This document shows, piece after piece, positions 35,360 through 43,673 of a DNA stretch of 64,000 nucleotides. Under the pieces are notes generated by a model. The model saw only the letters and a list, made by a program, of their open reading frames with translations, was not told the DNA's origin and searched no databases. The stretch is from Candidatus Korobacter versatilis (GTDB lineage: Bacteria; Acidobacteriota; Terriglobia; Terriglobales; Acidobacteriaceae). Position numbers and translations under genes: made by a program. The stretch is taken from the NCBI GenBank assembly GCA_016185395.1, contig JACPNR010000011.1:1-64000 (forward strand), written 5' to 3'. Position 1 is the first letter of the stretch; every line of letters begins with the position of its first letter.

Positions 35360-36415
35360 TTATTTCCAAAGATAGTAGAACCCAACGTGCGTTTCCAGCA
35401 AGCCGCCCTTGGCCGGCAGGAACTGGCTGATGTCGCCGAAGAGCACGTCGGCGAGGGTGCGCCGCTGCGGCTCCGGATGCACCAGCGTGGGCTCGCCACG
35501 GATGCCCACGGATTTCGCCGTGTCCGCCACGCACGCCTGGAAGTCGCCGACCTCGTCGATCAGCTTCAGCTCTTTGCCCTGCTTGCCGGTCCAGACGCGC
35601 CCGTCGGCCAGCGCCTTCACCTCGTCGAGCTTCATCTTGCGGCCTTCCGAGACCGCCGTCATGAATTGCCCATACATGTCGTTGATCAGGCCTTGCAGAT
35701 ATTCCTTCTCGCGCGGCGTCAGCTCGCGCGTGGGTGTGCCGGTGTCCTTGAACTCGCCCGTCTTGAAGATGATGGGCTTCAGCTTCGCCCACTTCACCAG
35801 CTCCTCGTAGTTGAACCATTCCGCGATCACGCCGATGGATCCCACGACCGAGCCGGGATTGGCGAAGATCTTGTCGCTCGCGCTCGCGATGTAGTAACCG
35901 CCGGAGGCGCCGACCGTCTCGATCGAGGTCACGACCCGCTTCTTCTTCTCTTCGCGGATGCGCTTGACCTCGGTGTAGATCTCCTGCGACGCGGCCACGC
36001 CGCCGCCGGGAGTGTCCATGTGCAGGATGATGGCCTTGACCGAGTCGTCGTCGCCATACTTCTTCAGCTGCTTCACCACGGTGCGCGGCTCGATGATCAC
36101 GCCCTCGATGTCCACCACCGCGATCTTCTCGCCAAAGCCGGAGAAGTCGGCGCTGTTGTTGTCACTCTTCACGCTGAAGTAGATGAGCAGGAAGACGGCG
36201 AGCAAAAACGCAAAGAACGCGCCGCCGCCGATCACCACCCACAGCCACACCCGCGGCTTCTTATTCTGTGGACCACCTCCGTTGGGCGCGGGCGGTGGCG
36301 CCGCCAGGTAAGGCGGCTGCGGGGCTGGGGTCACGTAAGCAGCGACGGGCGGCGCGTACTGCGGCGGCGTCTGCGGCGACGGAGGAATGGGCGCGTTCGG
36401 GTCCATCGGATCCAT
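35360..36415 (-). CDS. sppA: Signal peptide peptidase SppA (S49 family)
   Basis: A 351-residue membrane-bound serine protease that degrades leftover signal peptides. A Pro/Ala-rich cytoplasmic N-terminus of about 55 residues is followed by a transmembrane helix (about 57-82, VWLWVVIGGGAFFAFLLAVF) and a protease domain. The nucleophile is in SIETVGASGGYYIASASD. A downstream Lys (in PIIFKTGEFKDTG) completes the Ser-Lys dyad expected for this family. Length matches the short single-domain form. It lies 64 bp upstream of the HU gene on the same strand, so they may share a transcript. Confidence 0.92.
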   Translation of the reverse strand: MDPMDPNAPIPPSPQTPPQYAPPVAAYVTPAPQPPYLAAPPPAPNGGGPQNKKPRVWLWVVIGGGAFFAFLLAVFLLIYFSVKSDNNSADFSGFGEKIAVVDIEGVIIEPRTVVKQLKKYGDDDSVKAIILHMDTPGGGVAASQEIYTEVKRIREEKKKRVVTSIETVGASGGYYIASASDKIFANPGSVVGSIGVIAEWFNYEELVKWAKLKPIIFKTGEFKDTGTPTRELTPREKEYLQGLINDMYGQFMTAVSEGRKMKLDEVKALADGRVWTGKQGKELKLIDEVGDFQACVADTAKSVGIRGEPTLVHPEPQRRTLADVLFGDISQFLPAKGGLLETHVGFYYLWK

Positions 36416-36600
36416 GGGAAGCGCAAGTGTAACACCCGCCGCGGGTTGCGGGGTGTCTGCGCCCGCCTGAAAGGTGGGTGCCTGTAGATGATCCAGACGT
36501 TGTTCCCACGGCGGCTCGACTTCGCGCCCGCTACGCCGTCTACTCTCTTGCCGCTTCGCGCCTCGCCCGCCGCCGATTACACTCAGAGAACGCTGAAGTC

Positions 36601-37182
36601 ATGAAGACATTGGACGAATTCCTCGCCGACGCCGCCCAAGCGCACGGACATCTCTGCGCCGGGCAAGTGCTCGGCGTCCGCATGGCGATGCTTGGCCTGG
36701 AGAAGCTCGGCATCGAGGACCCGCGCGGCAAGGACCGCAAGCGCCTGGTGACGTTCGTGGAGATCGACCGCTGCGCCACCGACGCGGTCGCGGTCGTCAC
36801 CGGATGCCGGTTGGGCAAGCGCGCGCTCAAGTTCCGCGACTGGGGCAAAGTCGCCGCCACGTTTGTGGATGTGGCCAGCGGACGCGCCGTGCGCATCGCC
36901 GCCAAGGAATCGTCGAAGGAGCTCGCGCGCCGGGCGCACCCGGAGCTCAGCGACAAGAACCAGCAGCAGATGCTCGCGTATCGCGAGCTCGCGACGGATG
37001 AATTGTTCGACGTCCGCTGGGTGAAGGTCATGCTCGGCCCGGAGGAGTTCCCCGGCTACAAGGGCGAGCGGACGGTGTGCGAAGCGTGCGGCGAGGGCAT
37101 CAACTTCCACCGCGAAGTGCGGCGCGAAGGCAAGGTGCTGTGCCGCGGTTGCGCCGGCGAGAACTACTACGAGCCGCTCTAG
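36601..37182 (+). CDS. FmdE-family protein with C-terminal zinc ribbon
   Basis: A 193-residue protein of the formylmethanofuran dehydrogenase subunit E family. The N-terminal domain has AHGHLCAGQVLGVRM (His and Cys, about residue 14-30) and EIDRCATDAVAVVTGCRLG. The C-terminus is a Cys4 zinc ribbon (CEACGEGINFHREV...CRGCAG). Stand-alone FmdE-like proteins are found in many bacteria, often tied to molybdenum-enzyme biology. No molybdenum genes are next to it here. The exact function is unknown. The ATG at 36601 begins the family N-terminus. Confidence 0.8.
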   Translation: MKTLDEFLADAAQAHGHLCAGQVLGVRMAMLGLEKLGIEDPRGKDRKRLVTFVEIDRCATDAVAVVTGCRLGKRALKFRDWGKVAATFVDVASGRAVRIAAKESSKELARRAHPELSDKNQQQMLAYRELATDELFDVRWVKVMLGPEEFPGYKGERTVCEACGEGINFHREVRREGKVLCRGCAGENYYEPL

Positions 37183-37194
37183 AAGATCGCAGAT

Positions 37195-37221
37195 AAAAAA
37201 GCCCTCGCGCGCGGCGAGGGC
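37195..37221 (-). terminator. Bidirectional-looking terminator, best for the minus strand
   Basis: GCCCTCGC (37201-37208) pairs with GCGAGGGC (37214-37221). On the minus strand six Ts follow. It lies between the converging FmdE-like gene and the secreted protein gene; on the plus strand only TTCT follows. Confidence 0.8.
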
Positions 37222-37239
37222 TTCTGCTTGCTCAAAAAG

Positions 37240-37755
37240 CTAGTTGGGATTCGCGGCCGGTTTCCGCTCTTTTACCTGTGGGCCGACGGCCGGCTTCTGC
37301 GCGGTGCCCTTGGTGGTCCTGCCGTTGTTCTGCAGGATGATCGCCGAGTTCCCGCCCGGGTTCTGCCGGTGCTGGTTCGTCGTCACCGGACGCGTGGTCG
37401 TCGTGTGGCCGCGCGTGTAGGTTGGGTGCGTGCCGGGGTTGAGCGAGCCGGTGCTGGCGCGGTGGCGATTGCGATCGCGGCCACGGTGCGCGCTAGATGT
37501 GCTGTTGCAGCCCTGCTTCTTCGCCTGCCCCGGCGGCACATCGCAATCCCCCCAGCCGGTCTTCTTGCCCTTGTCCCATCCCGGCGGACGGTTGCCATAG
37601 GCGTCGTGGCCCTGGCCGTTGCTGTGCTGCGCGGAATTGCCTTGGCCGTTGCCATGGCTGCCGCCCTTGTTGCCTTTGTCCCCTTTGGCGAGCGCCGTGC
37701 CCGAGAGCGTCAGGCAGACCGCGAGTGCCAACAGGGGGAGCGAGAACTTGCGCAT
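37240..37755 (-). CDS. Secreted low-complexity Gly/Asn/His/Thr-rich protein
   Basis: A 171-residue exported protein with signal peptide MRKFSLPLLALAVCLTLSGTALA, then GDKGNKGGSHGNGQGNSAQH-type low complexity. A CDVPPGQAKKQGC motif with two cysteines about 12 residues apart (around residue 70) is followed by a Thr/Arg/His-rich C-terminus. The start ATG at 37755 has a strong GGAGG eight bases upstream, so the longer frame is rejected. No enzyme-like domain is seen. It may be a structural surface or matrix protein. Confidence 0.6.
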   Translation of the reverse strand: MRKFSLPLLALAVCLTLSGTALAKGDKGNKGGSHGNGQGNSAQHSNGQGHDAYGNRPPGWDKGKKTGWGDCDVPPGQAKKQGCNSTSSAHRGRDRNRHRASTGSLNPGTHPTYTRGHTTTTRPVTTNQHRQNPGGNSAIILQNNGRTTKGTAQKPAVGPQVKERKPAANPN

Positions 37756-37900
37756 ACATCCTCCTACAACGAAGCCCGAAAGCGAGATTGTTCTACCAAA
37801 TGGCCAGGGGTTCAAGTGACCCGGGGACATGTACCCCGGCGGCCGGAAGGGACCTTGCGGTCCAGAGACTTAGATGCAGAGGGAGCGAGGCGCGGCCACT

Positions 37901-39337
37901 CTAGAAGGCTCCCCGCGCGTGCTCATAGGCGTGGCCCAGGCGGAGGAGCGTGGGTTCGTCGAAGCGCCGGGCGAAGATCTGCAGGCCGATGGGGAGGCCG
38001 GTCTTCGTCTTGCCGCACGGCACCGCGATCGCCGGAACGCCCGCCAGGTTTCCGGTGACGGTATAGATGTCCGCGAGGTACATGGCCAGCGGGTTCTCGG
38101 CCTTCTCGCCGAGCTTGAACGCGGCCGTCGGCGTGGTCGGCGTGACGATGGCGTCGACCTTGGCGAAGGCGGCGTCGAAGTCGCGCGAGAGCAACGTGCG
38201 CACGCGCTGCGCCTTCAGATAGTAGGCGTCGTAGTAGCCGGCGGAGAGCACGTAGGTGCCGAGCATGATGCGCCGCTTCACCTCGTAGCCGAAGCCTTCG
38301 TCGCGCGTGCGCCGGTACATTTCGGTCAAAGTCTTGGCATCCTTTATCCGGAAGCCGTAGCGCACGCCGTCGTAGCGCGCGAGGTTGGAACTCGCCTCTG
38401 CGGTCGCCAGAACGTAGTAGGTCGGGATGGCGTACTTGGTATGCGGCAGCGAGATGGGGACCACCTCGCACCCGAGTTGGTGGATCTTCTCGGTGGCCGC
38501 TTCGACCGAGGCGCGCACGTCGTCGTCGAGACCCTCGGCGAAATATTCTTTCGGCACGCCGACCTTGAGTCCCTTCACCGGCTTGCCGATCTCGGCGGCG
38601 TAGTCGGGGACAGGAACGTTCGCGCACGTCGAGTCGAGCGGGTCGTGGCCGGCGATGTGTTGCAGGATGAGCGCGGCGTCTTTCACCGAGCGCGTCATCG
38701 GACCGATGCGATCGAGAGAAGACGCAAAGGCGATCAGGCCATAGCGCGAGACGCGCCCGTAACTCGGCATGAGTCCCACGATGCCGCAAAAAGCGGCGGG
38801 CTGGCGGATCGAGCCGCCCGTGTCCGAGCCGAGCGCGGCGACGGCGGTGCCGTTGGCGACCGCCGCGGCCGAGCCTCCGCTCGAGCCGCCGGGCACGCGC
38901 GCCTTGTCGTGCGGGTTCTTCACCACGCCGTAGGCGGAGTTCTCATTCGACGACCCCATCGCAAACTCATCGCAGTTCGTCTTCCCCATCACGATGGCGC
39001 CCGCGGCTTCGAGGCGCGCGACGGCGGTGGCGTCGTACGGGGGAAAGAAATGCTGCAGCACCTTCGAGCCGGCGGTGGTGCGCAGTCCGCGCGTGAGGAT
39101 CACGTCCTTGATGCCGATGGGGACGCCGGCGAGTGGCGGCAGCGGGCCACCCTTGTCCGCCAGCTTGTCGATGGCGGCCGCCTGCGCCAGCGCGCGCTCC
39201 GGCGGATGCGTGAGCCAGGCGTGCGTGTCGTCGCGCTCGATGCGCGCGTGCAGCGCCTCCACGAGCGCCGTGGCGGAGAACTGCTTCTCCTGGATGGCGA
39301 CGCGCGTGGATTCGACGGTGAGAACAGTGGGGTCCAT
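37901..39337 (-). CDS. gatA: Asp-tRNA(Asn)/Glu-tRNA(Gln) amidotransferase subunit A
   Basis: A 478-residue amidase-signature enzyme that frees ammonia from glutamine for transamidation of mischarged tRNA. The catalytic triad is visible: Lys in GVPIGIKD, cis-Ser in SDTGGSIRQPAA and Ser in PGGSSGGSAAAVA. Length is slightly shorter than the usual 485. It follows gatC by eight bases on the same strand. gatB is not in the window, so the complex is split between loci. Confidence 0.95.
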   Translation of the reverse strand: MDPTVLTVESTRVAIQEKQFSATALVEALHARIERDDTHAWLTHPPERALAQAAAIDKLADKGGPLPPLAGVPIGIKDVILTRGLRTTAGSKVLQHFFPPYDATAVARLEAAGAIVMGKTNCDEFAMGSSNENSAYGVVKNPHDKARVPGGSSGGSAAAVANGTAVAALGSDTGGSIRQPAAFCGIVGLMPSYGRVSRYGLIAFASSLDRIGPMTRSVKDAALILQHIAGHDPLDSTCANVPVPDYAAEIGKPVKGLKVGVPKEYFAEGLDDDVRASVEAATEKIHQLGCEVVPISLPHTKYAIPTYYVLATAEASSNLARYDGVRYGFRIKDAKTLTEMYRRTRDEGFGYEVKRRIMLGTYVLSAGYYDAYYLKAQRVRTLLSRDFDAAFAKVDAIVTPTTPTAAFKLGEKAENPLAMYLADIYTVTGNLAGVPAIAVPCGKTKTGLPIGLQIFARRFDEPTLLRLGHAYEHARGAF

Positions 39338-39345
39338 GGCCTGCC

Positions 39346-39651
39346 TTACCGCTCGATCACTTTCGGCACTTTGAAGAATGCGCGCCGCCCATCGGCCATG
39401 CCCGCTTCCGGCGCGTTGCTGAGAGCTTCGTCGCGGGGGAGGGAAGCACGCGTCTCGTCACTGCGCAGCGCGGTGATGTCCGCCGCGACGAACGCCATGG
39501 GCGCCACGTTGGCGGTGTCCACCTCGTTGAGCATGTCGATGTGGTCGAGGACGGCGTTGAGGTCCTGGAGCATGCGCATGCTCTCCTCGGCAGTGAGCTC
39601 GAGGTTGGCAAGCGCGGCGACGTGCTGCACGTCTTTTTCTTTTACTTTCAC
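39346..39651 (-). CDS. gatC: Asp-tRNA(Asn)/Glu-tRNA(Gln) amidotransferase subunit C
   Basis: A 101-residue subunit that helps GatA and GatB assemble. The N-terminal KEKDVQHVAALANLELTAEE and later LDHIDMLNEVDTANVAPM are typical. The start is a GTG at 39651, overlapping the stop of the upstream DUF721 gene as GTGA. This gives a tight three-gene order: DUF721, gatC, gatA. Confidence 0.9.
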   Translation of the reverse strand: MKVKEKDVQHVAALANLELTAEESMRMLQDLNAVLDHIDMLNEVDTANVAPMAFVAADITALRSDETRASLPRDEALSNAPEAGMADGRRAFFKVPKVIER

Positions 39652-39974
39652 TTCTGAAAGCGTCCGTCCGCCGAACGCTGGATGTCTTTCTTCTGCTCGC
39701 CGGGGAAGATGAACTCGATGCGCTCGACCTTGCCGCCGGTGATGCGGTTGAGCGCCACAAGATAATGCGGCAGGAAGTCGTGGAGCTGCTTGCGCCAGCC
39801 GGCGTCCGGCACCTCGACGCGCAGCACGCCCTCGGCGAACGCGATGGCCTTGGTCTTATCGGCGACGGCGGTGCCGCACACCAGCGGCCACGCCAGCACG
39901 GCGGCGTCTTCCGCAGGCGCTTTGCTCAGCGCCTCGGCAACGATCTTGCGCAATCCGGTAGCGGCGCGTTCCAT
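39648..39974 (-). CDS. DUF721-family (DciA-like) protein
   Basis: A 108-residue protein with the DUF721 pattern: WPLVCGTAVADKTKAIAFAEGVLRVEVPDAGWRKQL (about 30-66) and an acidic/basic C-terminus. Members of this family include DciA, a helicase loader found in bacteria lacking DnaC/DnaI. Whether this one loads DnaB is inference. The ATG at 39974 is chosen; the longer frame to 40163 overlaps the neighbouring gene. It overlaps gatC by four bases. Confidence 0.75.
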   Translation of the reverse strand: MERAATGLRKIVAEALSKAPAEDAAVLAWPLVCGTAVADKTKAIAFAEGVLRVEVPDAGWRKQLHDFLPHYLVALNRITGGKVERIEFIFPGEQKKDIQRSADGRFQK

Positions 39975-40006
39975 ATTTGTGAAGACAGGTGTTGAAGAAA
40001 CCGATT

Positions 40007-41248
40007 CTACGCCAGCCGCCGCTGCGCGCGTTCGAGGATGCGCAGCGAGGCGCGGAAGACGCGCTCGATGTCGGGACGCGTGAGCGTGAGGTGCAGCACG
40101 AGCTGGCACGCCATGCGGTTCACGTGGAAGTCGTAGATGGAATACAGGCACCCTTCCCACCACGTGCGTGGGTCGATCTTCTGCTGCGAAGATGTTTCGA
40201 GCTGCGCGCGGGCGGCTTCGATGAGCGCGTCAATCTCTTCCGGCGTGGTCCGCTCGCTGATGGTGTAGCTCATGAACTCGACCAGGTCGCGCTGCGGCAA
40301 CTGGATGGCGGCGCACTCCCAGTCGAAGAGCACGAGTTGCGGGTCCTTACCGGGAGAGCGCACGGCGACGTTGCGGATCTGCGCGTCGTCGAAGATGAGC
40401 GTCTTCTGCAGCGCGTCGATCTTGCCCCACCACTCGGGGATGGTCTCGATCCAGCGGAAATGCAGGTCGAGATACTGCTGGTCGAACAGGCGGTTGACGA
40501 ACGCGCGCATGCGCTCGGCATAAGCCGTCCACAGGGGCGCGAGACGCTGCATGCGGGCGGCGTCCATGGTGGGGCCGAGCCAGCCTTGGGCCACGAGCGC
40601 GTCCGTCTTGCCGTAATAGGCCGCATGCAGCCGGGAGAAATCGCGCAGCGCTTTCTCGGTGACCTCGTTGTCCCAGAAGGTGATGTCGGTGTAGTCCTTC
40701 ATCACGTAGGCGCCGGCGAGGAATTCTTCCAGCACCATGTACTGGCGCGCGGCGTCGTCCACGTACGTGCCGTAGACGGCGGGCAGCACCCGCCGGAACG
40801 CCGGGTCGCCGCGCTGCATGCGGAAGACCTGGATCTCTTTCATGTGCGTGTTGTAGAGCTCGGTCTCGGCGAGCCGCGCCGCGAGGCCGGGCAGCGCGAT
40901 GCCGCTCTTCGCGAGTACGCCGGCGAGACGCTCGCAGAGTTCCAGATAGTGCGTCTTGGATTTGACCAGGACTTCGACGGAGCGCGCGGTGCCCTTGGAC
41001 GTGTAGTCGATGCCGTAGTGGAAGAGGCCGACCAGCGTGTCTTTATTCGCGCCCGGTTCGCCGGAATACTTCATCCGCGTGGTGGCGGTCACGCCGACCT
41101 CGCCCAGGTAGCGGACCGCGCTCACCGCGAGCGACGGGTCTTCGAGGTACGCGCGCATGCACTGCTCGAAGAAGGCCGGGCTGAACTCGAGGTATCCCTC
41201 GGGACTGACCTGGTAAATGCTCTTCGCTGCCGCGGCAGGCGCTGCCAT
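40007..41248 (-). CDS. Phosphotransferase (APH/choline kinase-like) family protein
   Basis: A 413-residue protein whose C-terminal half looks like the aminoglycoside-phosphotransferase fold. The catalytic-loop segment is LIFDDAQIRNVAV (D-x4-N kept), followed by LVLFDWECAAIQLPQRDLVEFM, like the metal-binding DxE. The usual catalytic-loop His (HxDxxxxN) is Phe here. The N-terminal part (RYLGEVGVTATTRMKYSGE) gives weak family signals. The start ATG at 41248 has GGAGAG; an extension to 41347 is low-complexity. The substrate is unknown, and activity is uncertain because of the His change. Confidence 0.65.
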   Translation of the reverse strand: MAAPAAAAKSIYQVSPEGYLEFSPAFFEQCMRAYLEDPSLAVSAVRYLGEVGVTATTRMKYSGEPGANKDTLVGLFHYGIDYTSKGTARSVEVLVKSKTHYLELCERLAGVLAKSGIALPGLAARLAETELYNTHMKEIQVFRMQRGDPAFRRVLPAVYGTYVDDAARQYMVLEEFLAGAYVMKDYTDITFWDNEVTEKALRDFSRLHAAYYGKTDALVAQGWLGPTMDAARMQRLAPLWTAYAERMRAFVNRLFDQQYLDLHFRWIETIPEWWGKIDALQKTLIFDDAQIRNVAVRSPGKDPQLVLFDWECAAIQLPQRDLVEFMSYTISERTTPEEIDALIEAARAQLETSSQQKIDPRTWWEGCLYSIYDFHVNRMACQLVLHLTLTRPDIERVFRASLRILERAQRRLA

Positions 41249-41476
41249 GGGCTCTCCGGCGGCCGGGCCACGGCCGCGCGCGCTGGATTTTGAAGGCTGG
41301 GGCGGTGATGCGGTGAAAAGGTACTGCCGGCCGTAGGCGGCTGTCACGCAAAATCGGGCGCTTACCTTCGTAATCTTGCGCGCCGCCGGCGGCGGGAGCA
41401 GGATAGCGGGCGTGATGGTGGAGCGCCGGAAGCGACGGGTGTTCCAGCGCGCGTTCCACCGGGCGGGACGTGCAAG

Positions 41477-41596
41477 ATGCGGGGCAAGTGGTGGTTCCCT
41501 GACTCTCCGGTGGCACGGGACAAGCTGGCCGAATCAGCGATCGTGCTCCTGGTGCTGCTGACGGCGGTGGCCGCTTACTGGTTTTTCCGGGGCTGA
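41477..41596 (+). CDS. Possible 39-residue membrane microprotein
   Basis: ATG at 41477 to TGA at 41594-41596 encodes MRGKWWFPDSPVARDKLAES followed by one hydrophobic helix (IVLLVLLTAVAAYWFF) and RG. The layout is a short amphipathic N-terminus and a single membrane segment ending in aromatic residues, unlike random GC-rich frames. The ribosome binding site is poor (GTGCAAG). Its last 22 bases overlap the convergent cca gene. It lies alone in a 326-bp gap that otherwise shows nothing recognisable. Confidence 0.4.
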   Translation: MRGKWWFPDSPVARDKLAESAIVLLVLLTAVAAYWFFRG

Positions 41597-42960
41597 ACGG
41601 CGGACGGAGCAGGAAACGCGCGGCGCACGAATTCGAGCGCGGCTTCCTTGGTGCTGAAGTGGGCTTCGAGCTGCGCGTCTTCGGCGGCCTGCAGGATGGA
41701 CTTGAACTCCGGCCCCGGCTGGTAGCCGAGCGCGATGAGGTCGTGCCCGGTGACGAGCGGCTGGGGACGAATCTGCTCCGGCGGCGTCGCGGCGAGTTTC
41801 TGTTTCACGAAGTCATACAAAGAAAGGTCGGCATGGCTCGACAGGCAATCCATGCGGTGCAGCTCCAGGTGCTCCTCGAACTTTGGGAGGCGGAAGAAGC
41901 GCTTGAGCGTGGAGGCTTTCATGCGTGGGGCGTCGGCGAAACGCATGTGGTTGGCGACCAGGGCGCAGACGTGTTCGGTCTCAGCGTGGGAGAGCCGGAG
42001 CCGGGAGCAGATCTCCTGCGCCATGCGCTCGCCGACTTCTACATGGCCGTCGAAGCGGATGCGGTCGGGCGCGACGCGGAAGGTGGGCGGCTTGCCCACG
42101 TCGTGCAGCAGCGCGCCGAGCGCGAGCGCCGGCGGAACAGCAGCCTGCAGTTTCTCCAGGACGAGCAGTGTGTGGACCCAGACGTCGCCCTCCGGGTGGA
42201 ACTGCGGCGGCTGCTCCACACCTTTCATGCGTTCGACCTCCGGGAGAAGTTCGTGCAGTAGTCCGGTCTCGTCGAGCAGTTCGAAGGCGCGGCGCGCCGC
42301 TCCCTCCGTCAACATCTTCACCAGCTCATCACGGATGCGCTCGTGGCTCACCTGGTGGACCTGCGGCGCGAGCTTGCGGATGGCCGCGAGCGTGGCGTCG
42401 TCGACGCGGTAGCCGAAGCGGGCGGCGAAGCGGACGGCGCGCAGCATGCGCAGCTTGTCCTCGGTGAAGCGCAGCAGCGGGTCGCCGATGGTGCGGATGA
42501 CCTTGTTCTCGATGGCGGCACGCCCGCCCACGTAGTCCACCACCTCGCCGGAGAGCGGATCCATGAGCAGGCCGTTGATGGTGAAGTCGCGGCGCTGGAC
42601 GTCTTCTTCGGCGGAACGCGCGTAGACGACGGCGTCAGGATGGCGCCCGTCGGAGTAACCAACATCGGAGCGGAAGGTCGCGACTTCGATGTTGAAGGAG
42701 CCGTCGTTGGCGGTTGGTCCTTGGTCGTTGGCCGGAGCTGAATCGAACGCGACCAGCATCACACCGAACTGTGCGCCTACGGCGAACGTCTTCGGGAAGA
42801 TGGTCATGACCTGTTCGGGGGTGGCGCTGGTGGTGACGTCGTAGTCGGCAGGCTCGCGGCCGAGGACGAGGTCGCGGACGCATCCGCCGACGAGCCAGGC
42901 CGCATGGCCCTTCGCGCGCAGCGTACGGACGACTTCGGTGGCGGCAGCTTTGGGCATCAT
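41575..42960 (-). CDS. cca: CCA tRNA nucleotidyltransferase / poly(A)-polymerase family
   Basis: A 461-residue class II nucleotidyltransferase that adds or repairs the tRNA 3' CCA end. The active site is WLVGGCVRDLVLGREPADYDVTT (about residue 20-42). RDFTINGL and the tRNA-binding DKLRMLRAVRFAARFGYRVD follow, then an HD domain (ALLHDVGKPPTF). The gene family includes both CCA enzymes and PAPs. The tRNA-Leu in this window encodes its own CCA, so the enzyme would act in repair there. The start is uncertain between the ATG pair at 42960/42957 and 42993. Confidence 0.88.
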   Translation of the reverse strand: MMPKAAATEVVRTLRAKGHAAWLVGGCVRDLVLGREPADYDVTTSATPEQVMTIFPKTFAVGAQFGVMLVAFDSAPANDQGPTANDGSFNIEVATFRSDVGYSDGRHPDAVVYARSAEEDVQRRDFTINGLLMDPLSGEVVDYVGGRAAIENKVIRTIGDPLLRFTEDKLRMLRAVRFAARFGYRVDDATLAAIRKLAPQVHQVSHERIRDELVKMLTEGAARRAFELLDETGLLHELLPEVERMKGVEQPPQFHPEGDVWVHTLLVLEKLQAAVPPALALGALLHDVGKPPTFRVAPDRIRFDGHVEVGERMAQEICSRLRLSHAETEHVCALVANHMRFADAPRMKASTLKRFFRLPKFEEHLELHRMDCLSSHADLSLYDFVKQKLAATPPEQIRPQPLVTGHDLIALGYQPGPEFKSILQAAEDAQLEAHFSTKEAALEFVRRAFPAPSAVQPRKNQ

Positions 42961-43010
42961 CAGCGGAGGTCGCCGCGGCGACCTCAACGCCATGATAAGG
43001 AAGGCGAACT

Positions 43011-43039
43011 CCTAACTCCTAGCTCCTAACCCCTACCTA
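43011..43039. repeat. Word repeat, family B (ACTCCTAGCTCCTAAC)
   Basis: CTCCTAACTCCTAGCTCCTAACCCCTAC, one-armed. The minus-strand TAG stop of the gene at 43037-43324 (43037-43039) lies at its right edge. The same words flank the four-helix-bundle gene at 51300. Confidence 0.65.
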
Positions 43040-43324
43040 CTGCCCCTGCGGCGCCTGCGCGCGGAGCACTTCGCGGATCTCGCGGTTGATGCGCGCCGAA
43101 TCGCGCACGGCAGACTCGATCATGTCCGCCCAGCGCTTGCTCACGTCGTCGAGCTTCGACTGCTGTAGCAGGTACGAAGCCTGCATGATGGTCTCGATCG
43201 AGTTCGAGAGGTCGTGCGCGAAGGTGCGCAACTGCTGGTTCACTTCCGCGGACATACCGGGCTGGGCGCCCTTTGGGGATCCACTCTTGGCCGGCTCGGT
43301 CGCCTGCGGTTTCGGTTGCGCCAT
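43037..43324 (-). CDS. Orphan DHp-like (HisKA-type) phosphotransfer protein
   Basis: A 95-residue protein. Residues about 25-90 form two predicted helices with a histidine-kinase H-box-like motif (LRTFAHDLSNSIETIMQASYLL), followed by a second helix (KRWADMIESAVRDSARINREIREVL). No catalytic ATP-binding domain follows. It could act as a phosphotransfer intermediate or as a dimerisation decoy. The first 20 residues are Lys/Pro/Ser-rich. The ATG at 43324 is the only sensible start. Confidence 0.65.
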   Translation of the reverse strand: MAQPKPQATEPAKSGSPKGAQPGMSAEVNQQLRTFAHDLSNSIETIMQASYLLQQSKLDDVSKRWADMIESAVRDSARINREIREVLRAQAPQGQ

Positions 43325-43673
43325 CACCGTTCTCCTGGACTGACGTTCAATCGTCACTGCTTGGCCGGAATAGTATTGGAACCTTTTCCCGCCCAGAATG
43401 TTGTATCAGCAGCGCCCCGCTTACGTCCTGCCAGTGGCCGCTTGCCGCGTCCGGGCGCACTTCCGTCATCTGTCCAAGCCATTTTCCTCAGAGTAAGTTC
43501 CGGCCCACCAAGGACTAAGGCAAAAACCTAGGCTCGATTACTACTTTTGGCGTAGCCCGCAGGAAGAAGTCTGCCGGTAAGATGCCCGGTACTTAATCCT
43601 CTCGTACTACGCAAGAGCTTGTCCCCGGCGCGTCCGGGGAAGGCCGTTCCCCCAGGGCGGCATGGAGGAACTT
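43325..43673. other. 349-bp intergenic region without a gene
   Basis: I find no convincing reading frame. GGCGTAGCC near 43550 and CTACGC near 43607 form a small inverted pair. CCCCGGCGCGTCCGGGG (43623-43639) is a hairpin 35 bases before the next gene. It must hold the promoter of the secreted protein gene, but no clear consensus is visible. Confidence 0.4.
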
